The notes under the pieces are model-generated. The model searched no databases. It saw nothing but the letters and a program-made list of their open reading frames with translations, and was not told the origin of the DNA. The position numbers were made by a program, and so were the translations under genes. From Pseudobdellovibrionaceae bacterium (GTDB taxonomy: Bacteria; Bdellovibrionota; Bdellovibrionia; Bdellovibrionales; UBA1609), in NCBI GenBank assembly GCA_947444305.1, contig CANEZP010000016.1, forward strand, positions 1 through 64,000: DNA of 64,000 nt. The letters run 5' to 3'. Every line of letters begins with the position of its first letter. The first letter of the stretch is position 1. Below, piece by piece: positions 45,547 through 52,993 of this stretch.

Positions 45547-46979
45547 GGCCTCTCCTGATGTTTGGTCTCGGCATCGCCTTGACTCGCGAGATTCTTTAAA
45601 TTGCTAAGCCACTTCACCCTGCGGAAATAAAATAAAACGATCGAACCGAGTACGATCAAGAACGAGCCCAGGTACTTTACCCAGCGGCCCGGGTCATGAT
45701 TCACCGACAAGATGGAGATCATCGGGCGCCCCGTCTCATCCTTTTCGAAGGAAGCCTGATAAAACGTAAAACCGCCATGGTGAAGCGGCTCGTTCATCGA
45801 AATCAGGACGTTGCCTTTGCCGGGTACGTCGACCTTACTCTCGTAAGTGGCGGCGCGCTCGGTGCCCTCTTGCATACCGACTTTAAAATCCGTGAGCCGT
45901 AATGGAAACGCCAATTCAATTTGCCGGAAACCGTAGCTAACGACGTAAGCCGTGTCCTCGATGAACAATCGCAATACGGAATTTACGCCGATCCAATAAT
46001 CCTGGCCGCGAAAACTAAATTTGGCCGCCGAAGTCGTGACCGGCGTGAAGTACCCGGCCTTCGAGTAAGTAACGATCTCTTTTGACCGGGGAAGGTAGCG
46101 CAAGACCCGCACCTTTAAAGCCATCCAACCGGTATCGATCGTATCCCCTTGCGCGACGGTTCCTTTTTTGCGCAAAGTTTTGTCTTTATTGTAGATGATG
46201 TAATCGAGCTTCGCGTCCTTAGGCCTTGAGATAAAAACGACTTCATTGCGGCCGGTCGGCTCAAGGACTTGGTTGGCCAAGACGATCTTTGCGGGCCCGA
46301 GATCGAGCTCGCGCATGTTCACTTTGCTTTCACGGCGGATCCACTCGGTCATGTTGACGTTCGCGTTTTCCAGCTGGATGCGGATGGCGGGACCGTCGCG
46401 CTCAAGATCACTCGGCATGATCTCGGCGTCCCGGTAGGCAAAGTGGTAGTACTCGGTGAACTTCATTTGGTCGGAACCAAGCTGCACGATGTACGGGTTC
46501 TTCTCGCTCGGCGGATGAGTAAGGAAGTCGACCGGTGATTCGAAAATGCTTTTCATGCCTTGACCGTCGAAGCTGGCAAAAACCATCAGGTCGCGATCTT
46601 TCACGGTGACGTACTTGCGCTCTTCCCCGATGTTGAAGGCCATCGATCCGTCGACGCCGTATTCTTTCGTCATCCAAGCGCCCATGAGCAAAATCAAAAT
46701 CCCGATGTGCGCCAGCACAAAGCCCGCGTGGTGCTGCTTCCAGGGCCAGCGGTCGATCATCACCGCGATCAAAGTTAGGCTAAGCATCGCGAGCACGGTG
46801 TACATGTACACCGAATTATAAACCAGCTTTTGCGCGACCTCCGCCTCCATATAGACGGCTTCGTAAATCGTACCGACCGCGGAAATTACGGCGATCGCCA
46901 AGATGATGAACACCGCGAGCTTAAGGTTCGCGAAAAAGTGGATGACCCTGTCGAAGAGCGGCGCTTGCTGTTTTTTCAT
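45543..46979 (-). CDS. resB: ResB-like cytochrome c biogenesis protein
   Basis: The 478-residue protein has three N-terminal helices (KLAVFIILAIAVISAVGTIYEAV, MYTVLAMLSLTLIAVMID and AGFVLAHIGILILLMGAWMT), a large periplasmic domain, and a C-terminal helix (YLGSFLIVLGSIVLFYF), with EPLHHGGFTFYQASF near the end. This is the ResB/Ccs1 layout, the partner of CcsA in system II haem ligation. It overlaps both neighbours by 4 bp, so FGase-ResB-CcsA are translationally coupled. Confidence 0.9.
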   Translation of the reverse strand: MKKQQAPLFDRVIHFFANLKLAVFIILAIAVISAVGTIYEAVYMEAEVAQKLVYNSVYMYTVLAMLSLTLIAVMIDRWPWKQHHAGFVLAHIGILILLMGAWMTKEYGVDGSMAFNIGEERKYVTVKDRDLMVFASFDGQGMKSIFESPVDFLTHPPSEKNPYIVQLGSDQMKFTEYYHFAYRDAEIMPSDLERDGPAIRIQLENANVNMTEWIRRESKVNMRELDLGPAKIVLANQVLEPTGRNEVVFISRPKDAKLDYIIYNKDKTLRKKGTVAQGDTIDTGWMALKVRVLRYLPRSKEIVTYSKAGYFTPVTTSAAKFSFRGQDYWIGVNSVLRLFIEDTAYVVSYGFRQIELAFPLRLTDFKVGMQEGTERAATYESKVDVPGKGNVLISMNEPLHHGGFTFYQASFEKDETGRPMISILSVNHDPGRWVKYLGSFLIVLGSIVLFYFRRVKWLSNLKNLASQGDAETKHQERP

Positions 46980-47776
46980 TTTATCTCGGGCATACGTTCG
47001 TAAATGTATTTGATGGCGGCCGTTAATTTCGCCGTCAGCTCTTTCGCCGGCCCGGGCAAAAGCTGTTTGCTTTCCTCGTCCATGTATTGCACCCGGCTGA
47101 TTTCAACCTGGATGGTGTGTTGCCCTTGATCGGGTTTGCCGTAAGTTTGCGTCACGCGCCCACCCACGTAGGGCCAGTTCAAACGCACTTTAAATCCCGC
47201 TTTTTCGTAAGCTTCGACGACGAGCTCTTTGAAAAACGGCTCGCAGGATTTGCCTTCTTGGTCGCTGATGACGATTTCGGCCCGCGTTTCACCCGGGTCT
47301 TTATGGGCGGCCGTGCCTTTCGACGGCATCGAATGCGCATCGAGGTGATAGACCTTGCCCGCGCCACGGTCGCGAAAAAAATCAAAGGTGTCGCGCACGT
47401 CGGAGTGGAAAGGCTCAAAATAGCGTGTCACCAATTGATCGTGTAAGGCTTTGGAAATCGGCTCGGGCATAATTTTGGTTCCGCGCGTGGTCTTTACCCA
47501 ATGCAGGCCCGTCGTGAATTTGCCGGAAGGATTCGGACTTCCGATGACGGAATCGGCATCGACGTCGTCGGGCAAACGGTTTAAATCGATGACGTAGCGA
47601 TGCCATTGCGTCTTTACGCACGTCAAGTTCAGCTCGGTAGTGACGGGAGCGTACAGCCGGTCGACGTAGCGGTCGATGTCGCACATTAAAATAGGTTCGG
47701 GCAGGCCTTGCAGCCACTTAGCTTCGCTTGGAACACGCTCCCCGGAATGGGGGATGGAGAGAAAAAAAGGTTTCAA
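46976..47776 (-). CDS. N-formylglutamate amidohydrolase-family protein
   Basis: The 266-residue protein starts at TTG and has FLSIPHSGERVP, CDIDRYVDRLY, WHRYVIDLNRLPDDVD, VYHLDAHSMPSKGT and TQTYGKPDQGQHTIQVEISRVQYM, the FGase (HutG-like) blocks. The family hydrolyses N-formylglutamate or other N-acyl amino acids with a metal. No other histidine-degradation gene is nearby. Its position at the head of the cytochrome-maturation unit is unexplained. It diverges from the cobalamin adenosyltransferase gene. Confidence 0.85.
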   Translation of the reverse strand: MKPFFLSIPHSGERVPSEAKWLQGLPEPILMCDIDRYVDRLYAPVTTELNLTCVKTQWHRYVIDLNRLPDDVDADSVIGSPNPSGKFTTGLHWVKTTRGTKIMPEPISKALHDQLVTRYFEPFHSDVRDTFDFFRDRGAGKVYHLDAHSMPSKGTAAHKDPGETRAEIVISDQEGKSCEPFFKELVVEAYEKAGFKVRLNWPYVGGRVTQTYGKPDQGQHTIQVEISRVQYMDEESKQLLPGPAKELTAKLTAAIKYIYERMPEIK

Positions 47777-47843
47777 GTTTGGTACCTACAAAAGTTTCGG
47801 TTATCATCTTTTAACAAATCTGGATTGGCAAGAAGAGGACGCA

Positions 47844-48413
47844 ATGAAAGCCCGCATCTACACAAAGACCGGTGATAAAGGCCAGACCTCGCTCGTGGGT
47901 GGCTCGCGTGTGTCAAAATCCGAACCCCGACTCGTGGCTTACGGCACGCTCGATGAACTCAACAGCTACTTGGGCGTAGTCCGAGTGCACTTGAGCGATC
48001 TCGGGGCGGAGCGCTCGGTCTTCGAAGCACACGTTCAGAACGTGCAAAATAATTTGTTCAATATCGGCAGCCATCTCGCCTGCGAAGACGAAAAGTTTTT
48101 GCTCCACCTACCCGGCCTCAGCTCCGACGCGCTATGGATTTTGGAAAACGACATGGACCTTTGGGAAAGTGAATTGCCGCCACTAAAAGAGTTTATCCTG
48201 CCCGGAGGCAGCCTGGCCGCCGCGCACGCTCACGTGGCGCGGACCGTTTGCCGCCGCGCCGAGCGCCAGATTGTACGTCTGAAGGCTTTCGTAAAGGTTG
48301 AAGAAGCACACGCTATTTACCTGAATCGACTCAGCGATTGGCTTTTTGTGCTCGCCCGGAAACTAAACGCCCTGCTCGGCCAAAAAGATATGACCTGGCA
48401 AAAAGGCCCCTGA
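47844..48413 (+). CDS. ATP:cob(I)alamin adenosyltransferase, PduO type
   Basis: The 189-residue protein begins KARIYTKTGDKGQTSLVGGSRVSKSEPRLVAYGTLDELNSYLG, the ATP-binding N-terminus of PduO/MMAB enzymes. It has HLPGLSSDALWILENDMDLWESELPPLKEFILPGGS and AHVARTVCRRAERQIV, the cobalamin-side motif with conserved Arg and Glu. It makes adenosylcobalamin, so a B12-dependent enzyme should exist elsewhere. ATG 47844 after AGAGGA is preferred; the longer frame overlaps the divergent gene. Confidence 0.93.
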   Translation: MKARIYTKTGDKGQTSLVGGSRVSKSEPRLVAYGTLDELNSYLGVVRVHLSDLGAERSVFEAHVQNVQNNLFNIGSHLACEDEKFLLHLPGLSSDALWILENDMDLWESELPPLKEFILPGGSLAAAHAHVARTVCRRAERQIVRLKAFVKVEEAHAIYLNRLSDWLFVLARKLNALLGQKDMTWQKGP

Positions 48414-48422
48414 TTTTTTCGC

Positions 48423-49211
48423 TTACGCTTTTTTCGGGGGCAACGGCACGAAGATCGAGACCCGCTTTTTGTACTCGGCGAAACCGGGCCGCTTTTCCAT
48501 CAGCTCTTCGAGCATATTCACGCCCGACACTTTCAGGATTAAAAACGTGATCGTGAGCGGCGAGATTACGGTCCACCAGCCTTCCAACGTCACGCACATC
48601 AAGAAAATGCCCCACCACTGAGCCACCTCCCCGAAATAATTCGGGTGTCGTGACCATGACCAAACACCTCGGTCCATGACTTTGCCCTTGTTTTGCGGAT
48701 TGTGCTGAAACTTCTTAAGCTGCGAATCGGCGACGGACTCGAAAACAAAACCGAAAACCCAGACGAGCGCACCCAGGATTACAAGTACCGACAGTTCCCG
48801 CGGCGCTTTGTCGATCGCGTGCAAAAACGAAAGCGCGATCATGTACAAGATCAACGGCTGCAACACAAAAACTTGAAGGTATGACCGCCACACCCACGTG
48901 CTGCCCCATTGCTTGCGCCAATTGTTGTAACGGACATCTTCGTGCCCCTTCTTCCAATAGCGGGAGCCGACGTAAAAGGCGAGACGAACGGCCCAGATCA
49001 CGAGCATGCCTAAAATTAAGTATTCGGTAAGGCCGAGCTCCACCGGCCGGCCCACAAAGTTCATGTAAAGTAATGCGCCCGCCGCCGTCAGCGGAAAACC
49101 GGGACCCCAAAGAACGTCGGCAATATCGTTTCGCCGGTAAAGCAGACCAAAAACCGAACCGAGTTGAAAAAGCCCGAACGCCGCGATGGCCCCGCCGATG
49201 TATGCTTCCAT
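48423..49211 (-). CDS. DUF1295 (steroid 5-alpha-reductase-like) membrane protein
   Basis: The 262-residue protein has six or so helices. The C-terminal block DRGVWSWSRHPNYFGEVAQWWGIFLM, followed by SPLTITFLILKVSGVNMLEELMEKRPGFAEYKKRVSIFVPLPPKK, is diagnostic of DUF1295. Relatives are NADPH-dependent reductases or isoprenylcysteine-methyltransferase-like enzymes; substrate unknown. The start is preceded by GAAGGAAA. The stop lies 10 bp from the converging adenosyltransferase gene. Confidence 0.85.
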   Translation of the reverse strand: MEAYIGGAIAAFGLFQLGSVFGLLYRRNDIADVLWGPGFPLTAAGALLYMNFVGRPVELGLTEYLILGMLVIWAVRLAFYVGSRYWKKGHEDVRYNNWRKQWGSTWVWRSYLQVFVLQPLILYMIALSFLHAIDKAPRELSVLVILGALVWVFGFVFESVADSQLKKFQHNPQNKGKVMDRGVWSWSRHPNYFGEVAQWWGIFLMCVTLEGWWTVISPLTITFLILKVSGVNMLEELMEKRPGFAEYKKRVSIFVPLPPKKA

Positions 49212-49229
49212 GATTTCCTTCGTTCTTAA

Positions 49230-49400
49230 CTAGAGTGGACTACGTCCGCTATTACCCAATAGATTTTGGGCGCGGGCAAGTCCGACCGCTAAAAAACGCT
49301 TGAGAACTCCCGTCCGCACGCCGCCGTCAAGGTAGAGTTCTAGACCGAGCATCGCCCCCGATGATTGCGTTTCGTCATCAACTCCGACGTTAGCCCCAAC
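49230..49400 (-). pseudogene. Possible gene remnant beyond the HNH stop
   Basis: In the frame shifted from the HNH gene, a protein-like stretch runs VGANVGVDDETQSSGAMLG and continues through LELYLDGGVR to AQNLLGN before a stop at 49230. It has alternating hydrophobics and few rare residues, as in the tail of a beta-barrel or exported protein, but has no start or ribosome binding site of its own. It could be the C-terminal remnant of a gene disrupted by the HNH gene. Weak evidence. Confidence 0.2.
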
Positions 49401-50334
49401 GCTCCAATTGAAAATGCATCTGATGAATATGATCGTGGTGAAACGAACAAAGCGTCGTGAGGTTCTCGGGATCGTTTTCACCCCCGTGCGCGACCTCTAG
49501 AATATGATGAATTTGAATCCACTGATCCGAGCCGCAACGCTTGCCGTTTTCACTCAAGTGCGTACACTGCCCAGAATCCCGAGCGAACACCGCGTGCTTC
49601 TGCGCCGCGGTCAATGGCACTCGCTTCGGAGCTCTGCGCGCGCAGAGTTCTTCGGGTTTGGCCAAATGATCATTTTGTTGTTGGATCTCTTCCGCGTTCT
49701 TTTTTAGGGCCGCCTTTGGCATCTTTGATCTTTGCTCTCGCGCCTTCCGATCCTGCGCACGTTCGGCTTTCTGGACGGGATCGTGCTTACGCAAATACTC
49801 TTCCAACGCCGCTTCGAGCGCGCATCCGACACCAATCGGCTGATTCTTCTGCGCGCGCAGAGCTTCGACTCGTTTTAGCTTCTCTAGAAACTCACCCGAA
49901 ACATGCGCCGAAATCTCAACGCACTCTTCAGATATGAACTTAACCTTTTCACATTTACTTCGCGGATTACGCCGGTCTAACTCTCGCTCGAGCTCGCGAC
50001 TTGAATGCGTTTGAGCGAAAAGGATAAGCTCAGCCGCATTTTCGGGCTTCAAAGTCGAAACCATACGATTCAAAACAAAAACCGAAAGCCCCGACTCTAA
50101 TATCTCCGGCACTTCACGCGACTTTCGAGCCACCGCGATAAAGCTGTAAGCGACGGCATCCGTAAATCCTAAAATCTCAACCGCGTAAGCGTGGACACTC
50201 GATTTGTCCAAAGCCTTATGCGTCCGACTTTGCTCGACATCTTTTAGAATCTGCACGAACTCAAGTTCAAATTTATGATAGCGAACTTTCGCCGCCAACG
50301 CACACTCATGAATCCATTTTTGTTCAGCATTCAT
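49390..50334 (-). CDS. HNH endonuclease, Bdellovibrio-type
   Basis: The 314-residue product starts at ATG 50334 after AAGGAGA. Its N-terminal half resembles the helical domain common in Bdellovibrio HNH proteins (LGFTDAVAYSFIAVARKSREVPEILESGLSV, then SSRELERELDRRNPR). The C-terminal HNH domain has CTHLSENGKRC, IHHILEVAHGG with the catalytic-type His pair, NPENLTTLCSFHH and the last His. It should cut DNA; target unknown. The gene carries two copies of a GC palindrome in two different reading frames (49632-49647 and 49848-49861). No methyltransferase partner is nearby, so it does not look like a simple restriction system. Confidence 0.85.
   Translation of the reverse strand: MNAEQKWIHECALAAKVRYHKFELEFVQILKDVEQSRTHKALDKSSVHAYAVEILGFTDAVAYSFIAVARKSREVPEILESGLSVFVLNRMVSTLKPENAAELILFAQTHSSRELERELDRRNPRSKCEKVKFISEECVEISAHVSGEFLEKLKRVEALRAQKNQPIGVGCALEAALEEYLRKHDPVQKAERAQDRKAREQRSKMPKAALKKNAEEIQQQNDHLAKPEELCARRAPKRVPLTAAQKHAVFARDSGQCTHLSENGKRCGSDQWIQIHHILEVAHGGENDPENLTTLCSFHHDHIHQMHFQLERWG
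49632..49647. repeat. CTCTGCGCGCGCAGAG palindrome, copy A (inside HNH gene)
   Basis: A perfect 16-bp palindrome that codes ELCARRA in the HNH frame. Related palindromes lie at 49848-49861, 50572-50579 (shortened) and 50612-50631. Confidence 0.85.
49848..49861. repeat. TCTGCGCGCGCAGA palindrome, copy B (inside HNH gene)
   Basis: A perfect 14-bp palindrome that codes ALRAQK in the HNH frame, a different phase from copy A. The phase change means the DNA sequence, not the peptide, is what recurs. Confidence 0.8.
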
Positions 50335-50570
50335 CTTTGTCTCCTTAAGTTGGAGTGAAGCTAACACGGGTTTTAAAATCGACATCTTGAGCTTGATGCA
50401 TCTCGCTTATAGTTCGTTGTTAAAGCTACTTACCGGGCGGATATGGCACGCGACTTTGCCGTTTTGAATTTCAAATCAAATTTTGGGAATGAAACGTGCT
50501 AGCGCTTCATTTGCGAGCCGTCAACGTCGTCAAATTATATTTACGTGGAGAAAAAATGTTAAATATCTTT

Positions 50571-50584
50571 GTGCGCGCAGAGCC
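50571..50584. repeat. Shortened palindrome, copy C
   Basis: GTGCGCGCAGAGCC carries the right half GCGCGCAGAG of the palindrome; the left half is reduced (TTTG). The inner TGCGCGCA is still symmetric. Confidence 0.55.
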
Positions 50585-50611
50585 CTTTACCACGCGAGCA
50601 TTGTTGATGTG

Positions 50612-50631
50612 AACTCTGCGCGCGCAGAGTT
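50612..50631. repeat. Extended 20-bp palindrome, copy D
   Basis: AACTCTGCGCGCGCAGAGTT is perfectly symmetric over 20 bp, the longest copy. It is 40 bp from copy C and just before the structured element at 50635. Confidence 0.85.
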
Positions 50632-50634
50632 GGA

Positions 50635-50713
50635 GGCTTCGATGGCCCCATCTTCTGTTCGCGTGGATTTGCCGTCCTTGAGAGTGGCTTCTTGCGGCCG
50701 TCCGCGGCCATAA
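50635..50713 (+). ncRNA. Structured intergenic element, copy 2
   Basis: GGCTTCGATGGCCCCATCT, then GCGTGGATTTG..CGTCCT and finally GGCCG-TCCG-CGGCC (50696-50709), aligns with 619-697 along its length. The opening hairpin and the TCCG-loop hairpin persist although the stem sequences differ. A small RNA or a mobile structured repeat is possible. Confidence 0.35.
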
Positions 50714-50931
50714 GAGTTATATATTCGGGAGAGTTATTTTTTTAAGAGAAGAGGGGGGATAATAGCCTGAAGCGGTCTGCGCGCCTCCTGATTTCTCAAA
50801 AAATTAATCTCTTCATTTCATTCCCTCTCCGCCCGGACGGCGGAGAGGCGGCACTCACACGGATGGACGGAACCCGCGCGCCGGTACGATGGGCGTTCAA
50901 AACCCAAAGCACCGCGCTCCACTAAATAAAA

Positions 50932-51642
50932 TTAATTTGCGATCGCTAAACGATTCTCGCGAAGGTTCGACCAGAACCAGGACAACATCGGATCCAGGTC
51001 GATGCTCTCCAGAACTTGCACGTCGCGCGACGTGAGGTCCAAAACTTTTTTGCCCGAGACCGAGCTGCCCGGGCCGACCATGACGAGTTTGTTTACTTCG
51101 TATTGATCGACCAAGTCGACGATCATGCGCTCGACTTCACGGACGTCCGTGTTCTGGCGCAAGTAATCGCCTTCGGGACCGCGGCAGAACACCGCGTACT
51201 CGACCAGCTGAACACCCGCGAGGATCGGCAAACCTAAAGCCGATGCCGGCGCGACCGGCGTACGCGGCTTCGCGCTGTTGGTCGCCAAGCTCTCGGTCAC
51301 CATTTCGAGAAAAGTCACCTGACCCATCGCCACGCGCATCGGTGAATCGCCGTTAATGGCGCCGACGACGTACTCCGGCATCTTGTGATTGCGGAGGTAG
51401 CGGTCAAGTAAACCGACCTGCACCACCGCGGTTGCAAAACTTTTGAGCTTAATATGACTCAGGAAGACATCGTCTTCCGAACCGATGAAATTGGCCAAGT
51501 CGAGCGGCGTCGGCGAGACTTTGTCCCATATGCCTTGCGCTTCACGGATCCGCATCACCACTTCCGGGATACGAATCACGTTCGTTCGAATGTCTTGGAA
51601 ATCTAGATTGCTCGCCCCATTGAAAACTAGTGCATCACGCAT
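50932..51642 (-). CDS. Hypothetical protein upstream of the T2SS operon
   Basis: The 236-residue cytoplasmic-looking protein has no signal peptide. A central part (GLLDRYLRNHKMPEYVVGAINGDSPMRVAMGQVTFLEMV) faintly recalls the acyltransferase (FabD) nucleophile region, with GDS in place of GHS, but other motifs are not evident. The C-terminus reads VRE-VERMIVDLVDQYEVNKLVMVGPGSSVSGKKVLDL, alpha/beta in character. It diverges from gspC. Not recognised with confidence. Confidence 0.65.
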   Translation of the reverse strand: MRDALVFNGASNLDFQDIRTNVIRIPEVVMRIREAQGIWDKVSPTPLDLANFIGSEDDVFLSHIKLKSFATAVVQVGLLDRYLRNHKMPEYVVGAINGDSPMRVAMGQVTFLEMVTESLATNSAKPRTPVAPASALGLPILAGVQLVEYAVFCRGPEGDYLRQNTDVREVERMIVDLVDQYEVNKLVMVGPGSSVSGKKVLDLTSRDVQVLESIDLDPMLSWFWSNLRENRLAIAN

Positions 51643-51931
51643 AGACCCTCCCCAGTGTCCGTGTGTTGCGGGCCGCCGTTGCGACCCTAGTTAAACCGGT
51701 GTTGTAAAGGCCCCTAACCTCAACATCACTTTACGTTTAACCTTAGTATTTCTTGAGAGACTTTCATCCCCCTACCCAAAGTGACACTAAAGCAAGGTGT
51801 ATGCCTCTTTGAGAAAGCGTCGTGAATGCCTCTTAATTTCGGGCGCGGGAAAAGCTCGACGATTGTCCATGAAATCATTGCACTCGGTTGTAATTGACGA
51901 CTTGGGCTAGCTGTTTGTTAAGCTAAAGTCG

Positions 51932-52876
51932 ATGGGTCTCTTCAGTAACAGTCGAATCTTCTCGTCGCTACCGAAAGGTTCGAAAGGCCGACCGCCGTTC
52001 GAAGCTTTCTATATCTATATCTTAGCCTTGATGTGCGGCTACTTTATCGCCGACCTTGCCGTGCTAGGCATTCGTCCCGCGATGTTGCCGACGCAAGCGC
52101 CGCCCGTTCGCCCCTCGGCACCGCTCGCGTCGAACTTTGTTAGCGAAGCGAAGTACTCGAAGATCACCGACCGCAACATGTTCAACGCCGACGGAAAAAT
52201 CCCGCCCGCACTCACCGCCGACGGCAGTGGCGGCGAAGGCGCGGTTGATTTGCCGCCCGTCGCTTCGCAGTTGCCGCTCAAATTGGAAGGCACGCTCGTT
52301 CATGCGAATCCGAAAAAGTCGGTCGCGTCTATTGCATCCAAAACAAAAAATGATGTGCAAGCGTTTATGGTCGACGGCGAAATTGAAAACATCGCGCGCG
52401 TCACCGCGATCGAACGCCGCAAAGTTATCTTTCGCAATTTGAACAACCAGCGTTTGGAGTTTATCGAAATTCCGAAAGACAATGCGGTCACGTTCGGCGT
52501 GAAAGAACCCGTCGCGGCCGGCCCGGGCATCGACAAGAAAGGTGAATTTGAATTCACCGTCGATCAGGCTTTAATCACCGCGCAAACTTCCGATCTCGGC
52601 GCGGTCTTACAACAAGCGCGCATGGTTCCGAACATCGTTCCCGGCACCGGTGGACAAGTCGCGGGTTTCCGCTTCGTTGCAATTCAGCCCGGCAGCGTGT
52701 ATGAGAAACTCGGATTCAAGCCGATGGACGTTATTAAAAAAGTGAACAACGACGACGTGAACTCCCCGACCAAAGCGATGGAAATGTACAATGCTTTGAA
52801 AACGGAAGGTCGCATCACTCTCACGGTTGAGAGAAACGGCCGTGACGAAACGTTCATCTACAACGTCAATCGATAG
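51932..52876 (+). CDS. gspC: Type II secretion system protein GspC with PDZ domain
   Basis: The 314-residue protein has one N-terminal transmembrane helix (FYIYILALMCGYFIADLAVLG). The homology region SKITDRNMFNADGKIPP and LPLKLEGTLVHANPKKSVASIASK follows, and a C-terminal PDZ-like domain (GFRFVAIQPGSVYEKLGFKPMDVIKKVNNDDVNSPTKAMEMYNALKTEGRITLTVERNG). It links the inner-membrane platform to the GspD secretin. No Shine-Dalgarno is visible before the ATG, so it may be leaderless or weakly translated. Confidence 0.93.
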   Translation: MGLFSNSRIFSSLPKGSKGRPPFEAFYIYILALMCGYFIADLAVLGIRPAMLPTQAPPVRPSAPLASNFVSEAKYSKITDRNMFNADGKIPPALTADGSGGEGAVDLPPVASQLPLKLEGTLVHANPKKSVASIASKTKNDVQAFMVDGEIENIARVTAIERRKVIFRNLNNQRLEFIEIPKDNAVTFGVKEPVAAGPGIDKKGEFEFTVDQALITAQTSDLGAVLQQARMVPNIVPGTGGQVAGFRFVAIQPGSVYEKLGFKPMDVIKKVNNDDVNSPTKAMEMYNALKTEGRITLTVERNGRDETFIYNVNR

Positions 52877-52993
52877 ATTGTTACTGCACATTAATTAGAC
52901 TTCATTTGATTTAGCACTTTAGGCAGAGAACATTACGAATAGAATATTTAGCGACGATCCGGAAGATCGACGCTGTACCCAAGGAGGGGTAGG

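Larger units (their letters stand above)
50335..50931. other. Gene-free stretch of about 600 bp beside the HNH gene
   Basis: No credible gene was found. A 76-codon frame (50483-50713) crosses both palindromes and the structured repeat and has no start signals. The stretch holds palindrome copies C and D, the second copy of the structured element, and an AGAGGGG-rich tract near 50740-50760 (AAGAGAAGAGGGGGG). Confidence 0.55.

Noticed and set aside
49390-50334. HNH gene as part of a restriction-modification system
   Set aside because: No methyltransferase or specificity gene lies nearby, and the protein resembles the solitary HNH family common in Bdellovibrio-type genomes.
50483-50713. 76-codon open frame upstream of the HNH gene
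   Set aside because: It passes through the palindromes and the structured element, with no ribosome binding site.
51894-51923. TTGACG-N18-TTAAGC as promoter of gspC
   Set aside because: The -35 box is good but the -10 match is poor and would place the start almost at the ATG; not strong enough to annotate.
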